DNA of 64,000 bases from Desulfitobacterium sp038181555 (lineage in GTDB: Bacteria; Bacillota; Desulfitobacteriia; Desulfitobacteriales; Desulfitobacteriaceae), in NCBI RefSeq assembly GCF_038181555.1, contig NZ_JBBWUA010000001.1, forward strand, positions 124,001-188,000. The letters are read 5' to 3'. Position 1 is the stretch's first letter. Each line of letters begins with the position of its first letter. A program made the position numbers and the translations under genes. The notes under the pieces were generated by a model. It was not told the DNA's origin and made no database searches. It saw nothing but the letters and a program-made list of their open reading frames with translations. Shown in pieces: positions 7,977 to 17,322 of this stretch.

Positions 7977-9308
7977 TTACAAGGCTTTAATCTTCTTCCC
8001 TTCCTTGAGTCCCGGTAGATCCGTATCTAAAAGGACTTGTTCACCGGTGGCTAGTCCCTCCTGGATAATAACCTCACGATTGTTTTCCATGCCTTTAACC
8101 ACGGGCTGAATGGTGGCGACTCCTGCACGAACTACCCAAACCGCCTCACCCTCTCCATAGGGGAAAAGGGCTGATTTAGGAACCATGATTTGAGCGGACT
8201 CTTGATGAGTTATAAAATCCACATCCAGAGTGCTGCCGATAATCAGAGGTGTTTCACTCTGTAAAAGGATGCTTACCTTAACTCGATTCTCCTTGAGGCC
8301 CAAGGGAGAAATACGTTCCACCGCCGCAGGCTCGACATATTCGATCTGTCCCGCCAAGACTAAATCCTCCAAGCTACTATCCTGTACTGTTTTCACCGAG
8401 TCTCCCGGCTTGATTGCAGAGGCCTCGCTGGCTAAAACATAGCTTTCTACCTTATATGAAGAGCTTTGATAAAGATTGAGCAAAAGCTGTCCTGGGGTAA
8501 CCCATTCTCCTTCCTTCAGGTTCAAGTCCTTAATGAAGCCATCAGCGGGAGCAGTCACATGGCCCTGGGCAATTTGTTCCTCCAGTTGGGCAATTTGGGC
8601 AGTAAGGGCTTCTATCTGACCGGCGTAAAACTGTTCAGTGCCTTGTTGAGGCTGGTGCTGTTCATAGATTAATGCCAAGGCCGTTTTCTGTTGGGTCAAG
8701 AAATTCTTGGCCCTTTCCGCTTGACGCTGGGCTTCTTCATATTGCACCAGAGGAAGAGCCCCTGCCTCATAGAGAGCCTTGCTGCGGGCGAGATTTCCTT
8801 CCTGGGCCGAATTATCCTTTTCAGCCTGGGCAATCAACAGATTTTGCTGCTGAATTAAGGCCGGATAGGGATTGCTATAGGCTTGGAGACGTTGCCCTTC
8901 CACGCTTTTGCGCTGTGCCTCTAAGGCTTCCAACTGATAAGTAAGGTCCTGGGTATTGAGCTCCAGAAGAACCTGTCCCTGCTCGACCTTATCCCCGTTT
9001 TGTACCGAAACAGAGGTAATCTTCGCGTTCACCGTATTATACTGCGGCCACTCCCGGGCTGCCAAAATTTGCCCCTCTTCCGTAAAGCCCTTAATAAATT
9101 CCTGAGGCTGAACTGTTATAAGTGTTCCGGACAAGGGTTTTAGACTATTAACCGCCACAGTGGCTAGGATGAGGAGAGCAATAATTCCGTAAATGAGTAT
9201 TCTTCTTTGCTTGGACTTTTTAGCGCTGACTTTTCCGGTTCCCAGCGGACCTTTCTTGAAAAAAGTGAATGGTATTTTTTTTAAGAGAGAGGGACGTTCA
9301 ACTGACAT
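7977..9308 (-). CDS. membrane fusion (periplasmic adaptor) protein of a MacA-like efflux system
   Basis: 443 aa. One N-terminal membrane anchor is near residues 35-52 after a Lys-rich cytoplasmic stretch. It is followed by a biotinyl-lipoyl-like segment (VSVQNGDKVEQGQVLLELN), a long Gln/Glu/Ala coiled-coil hairpin (about 115-250), the second half of the lipoyl fold (VTAPADGFIKDLNLKEGEWV) and a beta-barrel region. This is the HlyD/RND adaptor layout. It is the last gene of a minus-strand operon with an FtsX-type permease and an ATPase, as in MacAB-type exporters. The exported substrate cannot be told from sequence. A 55-bp gap separates it from the permease gene. Confidence 0.88.
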   Translation of the reverse strand: MSVERPSLLKKIPFTFFKKGPLGTGKVSAKKSKQRRILIYGIIALLILATVAVNSLKPLSGTLITVQPQEFIKGFTEEGQILAAREWPQYNTVNAKITSVSVQNGDKVEQGQVLLELNTQDLTYQLEALEAQRKSVEGQRLQAYSNPYPALIQQQNLLIAQAEKDNSAQEGNLARSKALYEAGALPLVQYEEAQRQAERAKNFLTQQKTALALIYEQHQPQQGTEQFYAGQIEALTAQIAQLEEQIAQGHVTAPADGFIKDLNLKEGEWVTPGQLLLNLYQSSSYKVESYVLASEASAIKPGDSVKTVQDSSLEDLVLAGQIEYVEPAAVERISPLGLKENRVKVSILLQSETPLIIGSTLDVDFITHQESAQIMVPKSALFPYGEGEAVWVVRAGVATIQPVVKGMENNREVIIQEGLATGEQVLLDTDLPGLKEGKKIKAL

Positions 9309-9363
9309 AAGAATACCTCCTCAATAGAATTAGTCGTTGCGTTTAGTTAACCTCAAGCTTAAT

Positions 9364-11742
9364 CTACTCTTTCGTTGCTAAAATCTCCACAAAAGACATA
9401 GCCTTGATTTTAACATAAGTGCGATTCTGGGCAATCCAGACGGAGAGGGCAGTGCCACCGACAGCCCCAAGGAGCGCTACAAGGGGGATTTCCGTGGGAA
9501 TGGAGTAGAGATCTGTGCTCATGGACTGTCCCATTGCGGCCAGAAGGCCATAAGAGAGAGGAATTCCCAAGATGACCCCAAACAGTGTGAGTAACCATTG
9601 CTCGGAAGTAATCACTTTCAGCACTTCTTTTGAGGTCAAACCGAGCACTCGTAGAGAGGCTAGCTCCCTTTGGCGCTCGGAAAGAGAGATGATGCTGGAA
9701 TTATAGATCAAAGCAAAACCGGCAAAACCGGCGATCAAGGCCATAAAGTAGACGGTAAAGCCATAGGAAGCCATCATTTCCTCGATCTTGTCTGCACTCT
9801 CTTGAACAGATTCGATGTTACCCACCTGGGACGCATCCCGGTATTTGCTTTTAAGAGCGGGGATCGCCTGTCCATCCATCTGGATGAGTACGGAGGTGGC
9901 AATCTCGCCTTGTTGTAGAAAGTCTGCCAGAGCACCGATCTCCATAAAGGCGTTAAGGCCTACATATTGAGGAATTACCCCGCGCACGACTAACTGTCCC
10001 TTCTTTTCAGCATGGAACTGGCGCTGCAGTGGGCTTTCGACCTGGATAGCATCCCCTACCTGCACTTGGAGAAGATTAGCCAAACGTTCCGAGAGTAAAA
10101 CCCCGTCTTGCGGAATCGGTACCTGTTCACCTTCTTTATTTAACACGTTGTAGAGAGTGGAACCATGGTTTAGACCGAGCACAATAACCTCTTTCTCATG
10201 CCATTGATTGCGCAAAGTGACAGGAACCTCTAAGAGAGGCTCGAGGTGAGTGATGCCGGGTTCGTGGGCCAGAGTATTTTGTAGGGAGTTAGCAGGCCCG
10301 GGCCTGTTGAGGGAGATCTTGACATCATAGGTTTGGATTTGTCGGAATTGAAATGTCGTTAGCTTATCGATCATGTTATCCATGGACCAGGAAACTGTCA
10401 TCAGGCTAAAAATTACAGCCATACCGACCACCGTAAAAATGCTGCGCATGGGTGAGCGGAAAGCATTGCGAACCCCCATCTGACCTTGGGAAGACAAACG
10501 ACTCCATAACCAAGTCAGGTTTTCGAAGGGCGTTTTACCGGCGGAAGCGGGAGCCGCTGGGCGCATGGCATCGGCGGGATTTAAGCGCAGGATGTCCAAA
10601 CTGCTTTTTAGGCCACTGAGGAGACTGAAGCTTAGAGAAAGTGCTAAGCCTAAGAAAAGATATTTCCAGGAAAAGCTGCTTGCCATGCCAGGTAAAGCGA
10701 AAAATTCTTCATAAATAGTCATTAAGGGAAAAGTAAGGGCAATTCCAGCCAAGCCCCCTAAGATGCCGCCGATTCCCCCAATCAAAAGGGGATAAGACAA
10801 ATAGTGCAGGATGATCTCGCGATTCGTGAACCCAAAGGCCTTCAAGTTGCCGATATTCATTCGTTGCTGTTCAATCAATCGTCTCAGCATGGTATAGAGA
10901 ATGATGGCGGCCACCGCAAGAAAGACTAGGGGCAAGGTTTGGGCCATGCTACGCAGGGAGCTTAACTCACTTTCGAGGACGGCATGACTGGTCTGATCTC
11001 CGCGAGGAAAAATACTTTGCACCCCATAAGGCTTCAGTGACCTTTCCAGAAGCAGCTTGACATCCTCAAATCTAGCCTCAGGCTCCAAGGTAAAGACGAT
11101 ATCATTGACCTGCCCTGATTCTTTGGCCAAGGCCTTAAGTGAGCGTTGGGGAATGTAGGCGATGCCAAAGGTTGAGGGGTCAGGGTAGAGTTCTTGAGCG
11201 GTACGCATAGCATAGATGAACTCGGGGCTCTGGGCAGTTCCGACCACGTTAAAGCTGGATCGCTTCCCTTCGAGAATCAAGGTTAAAGTATCACCCAAGG
11301 CTAGGGAATTAGCCGCCATAAACTTAGGGTCCACGAGGATTTCCCTTTTGTCATCTTCCGGCCATTGACCGCTAAAGAGCTGAACTCGGTTCACCTCCGG
11401 CTGCTGGGAAAAGTTCATGGAGATCAGGCGGAGGTAGCGACTGCTTTCAGCATCCTCCTCCCAAAGACGGGCGTCCTTGACGATTCGACCTTCAACCTTA
11501 TCTATTCCCGCTAGGCTGGCCAGCTTGGCTACTTGGCTCTCGGGGTAACCGTTGAGCTTAATAAAGCCATCCGCAAATTGGGTTTCGGCATAAAAGTGAT
11601 CCTGAGCTCGCTCCAGATTTTCGATGATAATCGAATAGGAAGTGTAGGTGATTAAGCCGATCATGATCACAATGATACAGGCCAGATAAACCCCGCGGTT
11701 TGACTTGATTTCACGGAATAATTTTCTTCGCAACATTACCAT
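9364..11742 (-). CDS. FtsX-like ABC transporter permease (MacB/LolCE type)
   Basis: 792 aa. There is one N-terminal membrane helix (about 14-34), a large extracellular domain, then three helices near 270-390 with the FtsX fold. A second extracellular domain follows, and three C-terminal helices near 670-780 include ERQRELASLRVLGLTSKEV, typical of FtsX domains. Two FtsX domains in one chain fit a full-length permease that works with the adjacent ATPase and adaptor. It overlaps the upstream ATPase gene by 7 bp, and ATG 11742 has GGAGGA 6 nt upstream inside that gene, so translation is coupled. Confidence 0.88.
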   Translation of the reverse strand: MVMLRRKLFREIKSNRGVYLACIIVIMIGLITYTSYSIIIENLERAQDHFYAETQFADGFIKLNGYPESQVAKLASLAGIDKVEGRIVKDARLWEEDAESSRYLRLISMNFSQQPEVNRVQLFSGQWPEDDKREILVDPKFMAANSLALGDTLTLILEGKRSSFNVVGTAQSPEFIYAMRTAQELYPDPSTFGIAYIPQRSLKALAKESGQVNDIVFTLEPEARFEDVKLLLERSLKPYGVQSIFPRGDQTSHAVLESELSSLRSMAQTLPLVFLAVAAIILYTMLRRLIEQQRMNIGNLKAFGFTNREIILHYLSYPLLIGGIGGILGGLAGIALTFPLMTIYEEFFALPGMASSFSWKYLFLGLALSLSFSLLSGLKSSLDILRLNPADAMRPAAPASAGKTPFENLTWLWSRLSSQGQMGVRNAFRSPMRSIFTVVGMAVIFSLMTVSWSMDNMIDKLTTFQFRQIQTYDVKISLNRPGPANSLQNTLAHEPGITHLEPLLEVPVTLRNQWHEKEVIVLGLNHGSTLYNVLNKEGEQVPIPQDGVLLSERLANLLQVQVGDAIQVESPLQRQFHAEKKGQLVVRGVIPQYVGLNAFMEIGALADFLQQGEIATSVLIQMDGQAIPALKSKYRDASQVGNIESVQESADKIEEMMASYGFTVYFMALIAGFAGFALIYNSSIISLSERQRELASLRVLGLTSKEVLKVITSEQWLLTLFGVILGIPLSYGLLAAMGQSMSTDLYSIPTEIPLVALLGAVGGTALSVWIAQNRTYVKIKAMSFVEILATKE

Positions 11743-12440
11743 TGCAGTTCCTCCGGCGGCAGGGGGTGCTCATTGACTTGGATACGGTCAAGTCGACCAT
11801 CCTTGAGATAGAAAACACGGTGCGCCATTTTAGAGATCTCTGAATTGTGGGTAATGAGGATAATAGTTTTTTGGTATTCCTGGTTGAGTTTTAGCAAGGC
11901 TTTGAGGACTTGAATGCCGGTCTCAATATCTAAGGCTCCCGTGGGCTCATCACAAAGGAGCAAGGCCGGATTTTTAACGATAGCCCGAGCAATGGCCACC
12001 CGTTGTTGCTGTCCCCCGGAAAGCTGGGAAGGGAAATGATCCGCCCAAGCCGCGAGTCCCACATCGTGTAGTACTTCTTCCACAGGCAGGGGATCCTCGG
12101 CAATCTCTGCCGCCAGCTTCACATTTTCCGCAGCCGTCAAATTGGGCATCAGATTATAATGCTGAAAAACAAAGCCCACCGCATTGCGACGATATAGTGT
12201 TAATCCCTTATCATCCAGCTCATGGAGAGGCTGATCCTGATAGTACAGTTCACCGGAAGTGGGCGGGGACATGCCTCCCACAATATTGAGTAGGGTGGTT
12301 TTACCGGATCCGCTCTGCCCGAGGATAACAATGAACTCTCCGGTCATGATTTGAAAGTTAAGTCCTTTGAGTACCTCGACCTCGATTTCCCCGGTCTGGT
12401 AAACTTTGCGGATCTCTTTACCTTCCAGCAGTATAGCCAT
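11736..12440 (-). CDS. ABC transporter ATP-binding protein (MacB/LolD family)
   Basis: 234 aa nucleotide-binding subunit. The Walker A motif is GQSGSGKTTLL (about 38-48). The Q-loop FVFQHYNLMPNLT, signature LSGGQQQRVAIARA, Walker B LLLCDEPTGALD and H-loop ITHN are all intact. The Q-loop and signature text are those of the LolD/MacB group, which pairs with FtsX-type permeases. It is cytoplasmic and the first structural gene of the operon, with a strong GAGGAGG ribosome site. The TetR gene lies 43 bp upstream on the same strand. Confidence 0.93.
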   Translation of the reverse strand: MAILLEGKEIRKVYQTGEIEVEVLKGLNFQIMTGEFIVILGQSGSGKTTLLNIVGGMSPPTSGELYYQDQPLHELDDKGLTLYRRNAVGFVFQHYNLMPNLTAAENVKLAAEIAEDPLPVEEVLHDVGLAAWADHFPSQLSGGQQQRVAIARAIVKNPALLLCDEPTGALDIETGIQVLKALLKLNQEYQKTIILITHNSEISKMAHRVFYLKDGRLDRIQVNEHPLPPEELQW

Positions 12441-12483
12441 AAAGCTTCCTCCTCAAATGGTGACGATTGAAAATGATTAACGC

Positions 12484-13140
12484 TTACTCGTTGCTAACGA
12501 CTCGCTTTTCTAAACCATGTGCGAAAAGGTAGAGAAATTTATCAATCAGGTCCAGATAACGGCTATCCTCTAAGATTGAGCCCTGACTGTTTTGACTGAG
12601 GGTAAGATAGGCGTCAAGAAGAGCCTTGTTTAAGGCTTGCATCATCAGTAGGGCAGCCGTGAAATCCGTCGTTGGATCAAGCTGTCCCAGCTCATAGCCT
12701 TTGCGCAACATTTCTCCATAGAAATCCAGGGATTTGGGATTTTGCTCCGCCAGCACTTCCTCCCGCAGTTTTTGATTGTTATCCTTAATAAATCGATCCC
12801 CCAGGGCTAAAAGCTCGGGATGCTCTTGAGCAAACTCGATGCCCACCATAAAAAGCCTGTGCAAGATCTGAAAGAAGTCGAAGCCCTCGCCATGCAGATT
12901 GGGAATTCTATCCTCAAAATACTGGAGTTTTTTTTCTACCGCCAGATTAAAAATATACTTATATAGATCCTTAAGGTTTTTAAAATACTGATAGAAGCTA
13001 CCTCGCGGAATTCCAGCTTGCTCAATAATTCGAGCGATGCTCGCTTGAGCAAACGGATATGCCGAGAATTCGCTCATGGCAGCCTCAGTGATGCGCTCTC
13101 TTTTTTCTTCGGGTAGATTAAAAAAAGTCTGGGTTGGCAA
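12484..13140 (-). CDS. TetR-family transcriptional regulator
   Basis: 218 aa. An N-terminal helix-turn-helix spans about residues 10-55 (ITEAAMSEFSAYPFAQASI, IIEQAGIPRGSFYQYFKN), with a helical ligand domain after it. It starts with TTG 13140, 11 nt after AAGGAGA. As first gene of the minus-strand unit with ABC, permease and adaptor genes, it is probably the local repressor that responds to the exported compound. Two inverted repeats built on TGAC/GTCA sit just upstream of its start. Confidence 0.9.
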   Translation of the reverse strand: MPTQTFFNLPEEKRERITEAAMSEFSAYPFAQASIARIIEQAGIPRGSFYQYFKNLKDLYKYIFNLAVEKKLQYFEDRIPNLHGEGFDFFQILHRLFMVGIEFAQEHPELLALGDRFIKDNNQKLREEVLAEQNPKSLDFYGEMLRKGYELGQLDPTTDFTAALLMMQALNKALLDAYLTLSQNSQGSILEDSRYLDLIDKFLYLFAHGLEKRVVSNE

Positions 13141-13209
13141 GATCAGGACATCTCCTTTCCTGATTTATGTCTTAATTTTTTATACTCTTATGACGTGCTT
13201 TTTTAAATA

Positions 13210-13250
13210 TGACACCACTGTCACCACAATATTATGACAGGTGCGTCATA
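13210..13250. promoter_or_regulatory. paired palindromic operators upstream of the tetR-efflux operon
   Basis: There are two inverted repeats, TGACACCACTGTCA (13210-13223) and TATGACAGGTGCGTCATA (13233-13250). A TATGACGTGC half-site lies near 13189-13198. All share TATGAC or TGAC half-sites. They lie 70-110 bp before the TTG start of the TetR gene on the minus strand, a normal position for autoregulation. The binding assignment is inference. Confidence 0.6.
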
Positions 13251-13367
13251 TCGTCAAGTGTAATCTATTAATGAGAAAAATTTAATTTATGTTCTTTAGT
13301 TAATTGAGAAACTCCCCTTGCCCAACGACATAAAGACGAGTAATATCAACCTAAAGGTGATGAAATA

Positions 13368-14420
13368 ATGAAGAATCTATCCTTAACCTTAACAGACACC
13401 ATCAAAACCATTGGTATACTTACCGCTGCCACCCTGTTATCCATGGGGCTACGCGCGCTGGAGATTGGGGATCCTAATGTTATTATGGTGTATATCCTGT
13501 CCGTACTTATTATTTCACTAGTAACTAGGGGATATGTCTATGGTGTTGTGGCATCCGCCTTATGTGTACTGCTGTTTAATTTCTTTTTTACCTACCCCTA
13601 TTATACTTTTCATGCTATCCAACGCCATTACCCTATAACTTTTGCCATTATGCTGGTCGTGGCTTTTCTGACCAGCACCTTGACCATCCGCGCTCAAAAC
13701 CAGCTTGTGGAGTCGGAAAAGGAAAAAATGCGTAGCAATCTCCTGCGGGCTATATCCCATGACCTCCGCACTCCTCTAACCGGGATCTTGGGTGCAAGCT
13801 CTACCCTTTTAGAACACGTCGATTCCTTAGATAAACAGACTCAGCAACAATTGCTTTCTAACATTAAAGAAGACTCTCAGTGGCTTATAAGAATGGTTGA
13901 AAATCTACTGTCGGTGACAAGAATCAAGGAAGAAACCATGAATGTCACCAAAACCCCGGAAGCTGCTGAGGAGATTGTTGCGGAAGCAGTACACCGGATC
14001 CGCATAAGGTTCCCGGAACAGAAAATAAGGGTACGGGTACCTGATGAGCTGCTGATGGTCCCTATGGATGGGATCTTGATCGAGCAGGTTTTGATCAATC
14101 TTATTGAAAATGCCATTAAGCATTCACCTGAGAATACGGACATCGAGGTCACGTTAAAGAAGCAGAAAAGCAATGCAGTATTTGAAGTGATTGACTCCGG
14201 AACAGGCATAGTCAAACAGGATTTTCCTTATCTCTTTGCAAGCTACGTTCCCAGTGGAAAACGCAGCGCCGATGCGACAAGAGGAATGGGGATTGGTTTA
14301 TCTATTTGTATGTCCATTATTAAGGCTCACCATGGAACCATGGAGGCAGCCAACAATGAGACAGGTGGGGCAGTTTTCCAGTTTACACTGCCACTGGAGG
14401 GGAAGGAAATTGAACAATAA
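13368..14420 (+). CDS. KdpD-like sensor histidine kinase lacking the N-terminal KdpD/Usp region
   Basis: 350 aa. Four membrane helices of the DUF4118 type lie within about residues 10-105 (ending LTIRAQNQ). They are followed by HisKA with AISHDLRTPLTG (His131) and HATPase_c with NLIENAIKHSP, DSGTGI and GMGIGLSI. The DUF4118 block and this HisKA text are those of KdpD. Full KdpD is near 900 aa and starts with KdpD and Usp domains that are absent here. Its stop overlaps the response-regulator gene by 11 bp. Potassium or turgor sensing is inferred from the KimA-type transporter gene downstream. Confidence 0.88.
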   Translation: MKNLSLTLTDTIKTIGILTAATLLSMGLRALEIGDPNVIMVYILSVLIISLVTRGYVYGVVASALCVLLFNFFFTYPYYTFHAIQRHYPITFAIMLVVAFLTSTLTIRAQNQLVESEKEKMRSNLLRAISHDLRTPLTGILGASSTLLEHVDSLDKQTQQQLLSNIKEDSQWLIRMVENLLSVTRIKEETMNVTKTPEAAEEIVAEAVHRIRIRFPEQKIRVRVPDELLMVPMDGILIEQVLINLIENAIKHSPENTDIEVTLKKQKSNAVFEVIDSGTGIVKQDFPYLFASYVPSGKRSADATRGMGIGLSICMSIIKAHHGTMEAANNETGGAVFQFTLPLEGKEIEQ

Positions 14421-15111
14421 CCCTTTAATACTCATCGTTGAGGATGAGGGTGGGATTAGTAATTTCATATCAGCGATCCTTGAATCGAACCATTATAAGG
14501 TGATAAAAGCAACAAAGGGTAAAGAAGCCATTGCTATGGCTGCTTCCCATGGTCCGGACTTAATTTTGCTGGATCTCGGGTTACCCGACCTGGACGGCCT
14601 TGAAGTCTTAAAAACGATTCGTCAGTGGACAAGTATTCCTATTGTGGTGGTCTCAGCTCGTGGGCATGAGCGTGAAAAGGTAGAAGCTCTTGATTGTGGT
14701 GCAGATGATTATATCACAAAACCCTTTGGGACCATGGAACTCTTAGCACGAATTCGCACAGCCCTTCGGCATAATCTAAGCAATATAATGAACAGCTTTG
14801 CGGAGAATGACAAAGTCGTGGTGGGAGACCTCACCATCGACTATGGCAAAAGACGTGTGACCCTTGCCGGGAATGAAGTTCATTTGACTCCCATTGAGTA
14901 TAAAATTATCGTGCTTCTTGCTAAGCATATCGGTAAAGTCCTCACTCACGATTATATAATGAAGGAGGTATGGGGACCCTATACCAATGAAATACAAGCC
15001 CTCCGGGTTAACATGGCCAATATTCGAAGAAAAATTGAGCAAAATCCCGGGGAACCTCAATATATCCTTACAGAGGTCGGAGTAGGTTATCGTATGGTTG
15101 AAGAGAGATAA
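14410..15111 (+). CDS. KdpE-like OmpR-family response regulator
   Basis: 233 aa from TTG 14410, with GGAGG 9 nt upstream; the longer in-frame opening lies inside the kinase gene and has no ribosome site. The receiver domain has phospho-acceptor Asp55 in LLDLGLPD and Lys in ITKPF. The C-terminal winged helix has HLTPIEYKIIVLL, DYIMKEVWGP and the KdpE-like ILTEVGVGYRM ending. It is translationally coupled to the kinase. A KimA-type potassium transporter gene 300 bp downstream, preceded by direct CTTAA repeats, is the likely target (inference). Confidence 0.9.
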   Translation: MNNNPLILIVEDEGGISNFISAILESNHYKVIKATKGKEAIAMAASHGPDLILLDLGLPDLDGLEVLKTIRQWTSIPIVVVSARGHEREKVEALDCGADDYITKPFGTMELLARIRTALRHNLSNIMNSFAENDKVVVGDLTIDYGKRRVTLAGNEVHLTPIEYKIIVLLAKHIGKVLTHDYIMKEVWGPYTNEIQALRVNMANIRRKIEQNPGEPQYILTEVGVGYRMVEER

Positions 15112-15294
15112 TAGCCCTGAACACATTGTAGTTTGAAAAAGAAATATACTGCTGAGTTTTGGAGAAAATAAAACCAAAGCTCAGCAGTTTTCTATTTCTC
15201 GGGATAATCTCTTTTCTTTGTTCGATGACTGCTAGCCGTAAGACTCCCTGCTGTTAGGCAAGCTCCATCTGGAGCCAAGAGGATCTTTATAGAA

Positions 15295-15350
15295 TCTTAA
15301 TGTGTTCGGCGCCAATCTTAATCCTGTCTTAACTTTATTGATGTTATAAA
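15295..15350 (+). promoter_or_regulatory. CTTAA direct repeats and -10 box upstream of the potassium transporter gene
   Basis: TCTTAA occurs at 15295, 15316 and 15327, with spacings of 21 and 11 bp, i.e. near whole helical turns. The last copy starts 17-18 bp before a TATAAA -10 (15345-15350), where a -35 would be. This is the layout of OmpR/PhoB-class activators. No c-di-AMP riboswitch consensus was seen in this 300-bp leader. A small inverted repeat (GCTCCatctGGAGC) lies near 15271-15284. Confidence 0.5.
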
Positions 15351-15410
15351 GTAGAGACAGAATGCAAAATGATTTGCTTAAGTGCTTAGCTTAGAAGGAG
15401 AAAAATTACC

Positions 15411-17237
15411 ATGAGATCCTCTATAAAAAATCATTTAATTGGGCGACCGTTGAAATCAACAGAGTTGGGAGAACAAAAATTAAACAAGAGAAAGGCCTTA
15501 GCGATTCTTTCTTCAGATGCCTTATCCTCCGTTGCCTATGGCCCGGAACAAATACTCATTGTTTTAGCTACACTTGGAGCGGCGGCCTTTTGGTACTCTA
15601 TACCCATTGCCATAGGGGTATTGATTCTTCTCGTCGCCTTGATTTTGTCCTATAGACAGATTATTTTTGCTTATCCCCATGGTGGCGGGGCCTATGTGGT
15701 CTCGAAAAATAATTTGGGTGTAACTCCAGGGCTAATCGCTGGAGGGTCCTTGCTTGTGGACTACATTTTAACAGTTGCCGTAAGTGTCTCGGCAGGTACG
15801 GATGCTATCACTTCAGCTTTGCCGGCCTTACATGAGCATAATGTGATCATAGCCGTGCTGTTTGTTCTTTTCTTGACCCTTCTAAACTTAAGAGGAATAA
15901 CCGAGTCCGCAACCATCTTAGCTTATCCAGTGTATCTATTTGTATTTGCTTTATTCATCTTGATTGGTGCTGGTTTATTTAATGTTTTTACAGGACAGGT
16001 GCCTCCAGAACTTCACACACAGGTCGGAACGCCAGTGGTAGGAATTAGTTTATTTTTAATTCTGAAAGCCTTTGCCTCAGGTAGCTCAGCCTTAACTGGA
16101 GTAGAAGCCATATCCAACGCCATTCCAAATTTTAAAGAGCCTGCTCCCAATAATGCTGCCAAAACACTCATTGCTATGGGGGTTTTCTTAGCCATCTTAT
16201 TCTCCGGAATTGTCCTACTCGCCTATTTTTACGGTGTTGCCCCCAGTGCCGAGGTGACCGTGGTATCTCAAATCGCTGAGAATGTATTTGGAAGAAATGC
16301 CATCTATTACTTTATTCAAGGAACAACTGCCCTTATCCTGGTTCTTGCAGCTAATACAGGGTACTCAGCTTTCCCCTTGCTGGCTGTTAATCTTGCCAAA
16401 GATAAATTTATTCCCCGGATGTTTACCATCAGAGGGGATCGTCTTGGCTATTCGAATGGAATTATCATTTTAGGATTCTTATCCATCCTGCTTATCATTG
16501 CCTTTAAGGGACAGACTGAGCATCTTATTCCTCTTTATGCCGTAGGGGTATTTATCCCCTTTACCCTGTCTCAGACCGGTATGATGGTCAAATGGTATAG
16601 AGAAAGGCCAACAGGTTGGCTTCCTAAGTTGCTTGTCAATACCATAGGGGCTTTCATTAGCTTCACGGTGGCGATGATCTTTTTTATAACGAAGCTCAAC
16701 CAAGTGTGGCCGGTATTTTTCTTCGTCCCCTTGATGATTTATATGTTTCGTCAAATCCATAAACATTACGAGGAAATAGCCGAGCAACTCCGGGTGAGCA
16801 CAGCACTGCCCGACTTGACTCCTCGAGGGAATGTCATCATCATTCCTGTCGCAGGGATCACCCAAGTCGTTGAGCATTCCCTAAACTATGCTAAATCCTT
16901 GTCGGCTAACCAGATTATTGCTGTTCATGTGACCTTTGATAAGGAAGAAGAAAAAAGGCTGGAAGAAAAGTGGGAGAAATGGGATACAGGGGTGCGTTTG
17001 GTCACCTTGTTTTCTTTGCATCGCAGTATCGTGCAGCCCCTAACTAAATTTATCGATGCTGTTGAGCGCAAAGCTCTGGAAGGTAATTATCAAGTGACTG
17101 TTCTGATTCCGGAATTCATCCCCAAAAAGGGCTGGCACAATATTCTTCATAATCAATCGAGCTTGTTGATTCGCACGGTATTGCTTTACAGACGAAATTT
17201 TGTTGTCACTATAGTACCTTACCATCTTAAAAAGTAA
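15411..17237 (+). CDS. kimA: KimA-like APC-superfamily potassium importer
   Basis: 608 aa, matching the length of Bacillus KimA (YdaO). About 12 membrane helices lie between residues 30 and 455. The N-terminal text ALAILSSDALSSVAYGPEQI and AYPHGGGAYVVSKNNLG is characteristic of this APC subfamily. A soluble C-terminal domain of about 150 residues starts near 470 (NVIIIPVAGITQVVEHSL), like the Usp-like cytoplasmic domain of KimA. The family takes up K+ with protons. The preceding KdpDE-like pair supports a potassium role; an amino-acid substrate cannot be fully excluded from sequence alone. Confidence 0.82.
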   Translation: MRSSIKNHLIGRPLKSTELGEQKLNKRKALAILSSDALSSVAYGPEQILIVLATLGAAAFWYSIPIAIGVLILLVALILSYRQIIFAYPHGGGAYVVSKNNLGVTPGLIAGGSLLVDYILTVAVSVSAGTDAITSALPALHEHNVIIAVLFVLFLTLLNLRGITESATILAYPVYLFVFALFILIGAGLFNVFTGQVPPELHTQVGTPVVGISLFLILKAFASGSSALTGVEAISNAIPNFKEPAPNNAAKTLIAMGVFLAILFSGIVLLAYFYGVAPSAEVTVVSQIAENVFGRNAIYYFIQGTTALILVLAANTGYSAFPLLAVNLAKDKFIPRMFTIRGDRLGYSNGIIILGFLSILLIIAFKGQTEHLIPLYAVGVFIPFTLSQTGMMVKWYRERPTGWLPKLLVNTIGAFISFTVAMIFFITKLNQVWPVFFFVPLMIYMFRQIHKHYEEIAEQLRVSTALPDLTPRGNVIIIPVAGITQVVEHSLNYAKSLSANQIIAVHVTFDKEEEKRLEEKWEKWDTGVRLVTLFSLHRSIVQPLTKFIDAVERKALEGNYQVTVLIPEFIPKKGWHNILHNQSSLLIRTVLLYRRNFVVTIVPYHLKK

Positions 17238-17322
17238 TGATATCTCATGCTATAATTGAGAAAAGATGGAGTATATATTAAGAACAGAACGACAAGATGA
17301 GTAGAAAGCGAGTGGATTAAGC

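Noticed and set aside
14236..14409. Longer N-terminus for the KdpE-like regulator
   Set aside because: It lies within the kinase gene and reads as non-receiver sequence; the TTG at 14410 has a ribosome site and gives the normal start.
15112..15410. Possible c-di-AMP riboswitch upstream of kimA
   Set aside because: The ydaO-type consensus blocks were not found in the leader; only direct CTTAA repeats, a -10 box and a small inverted repeat are seen.
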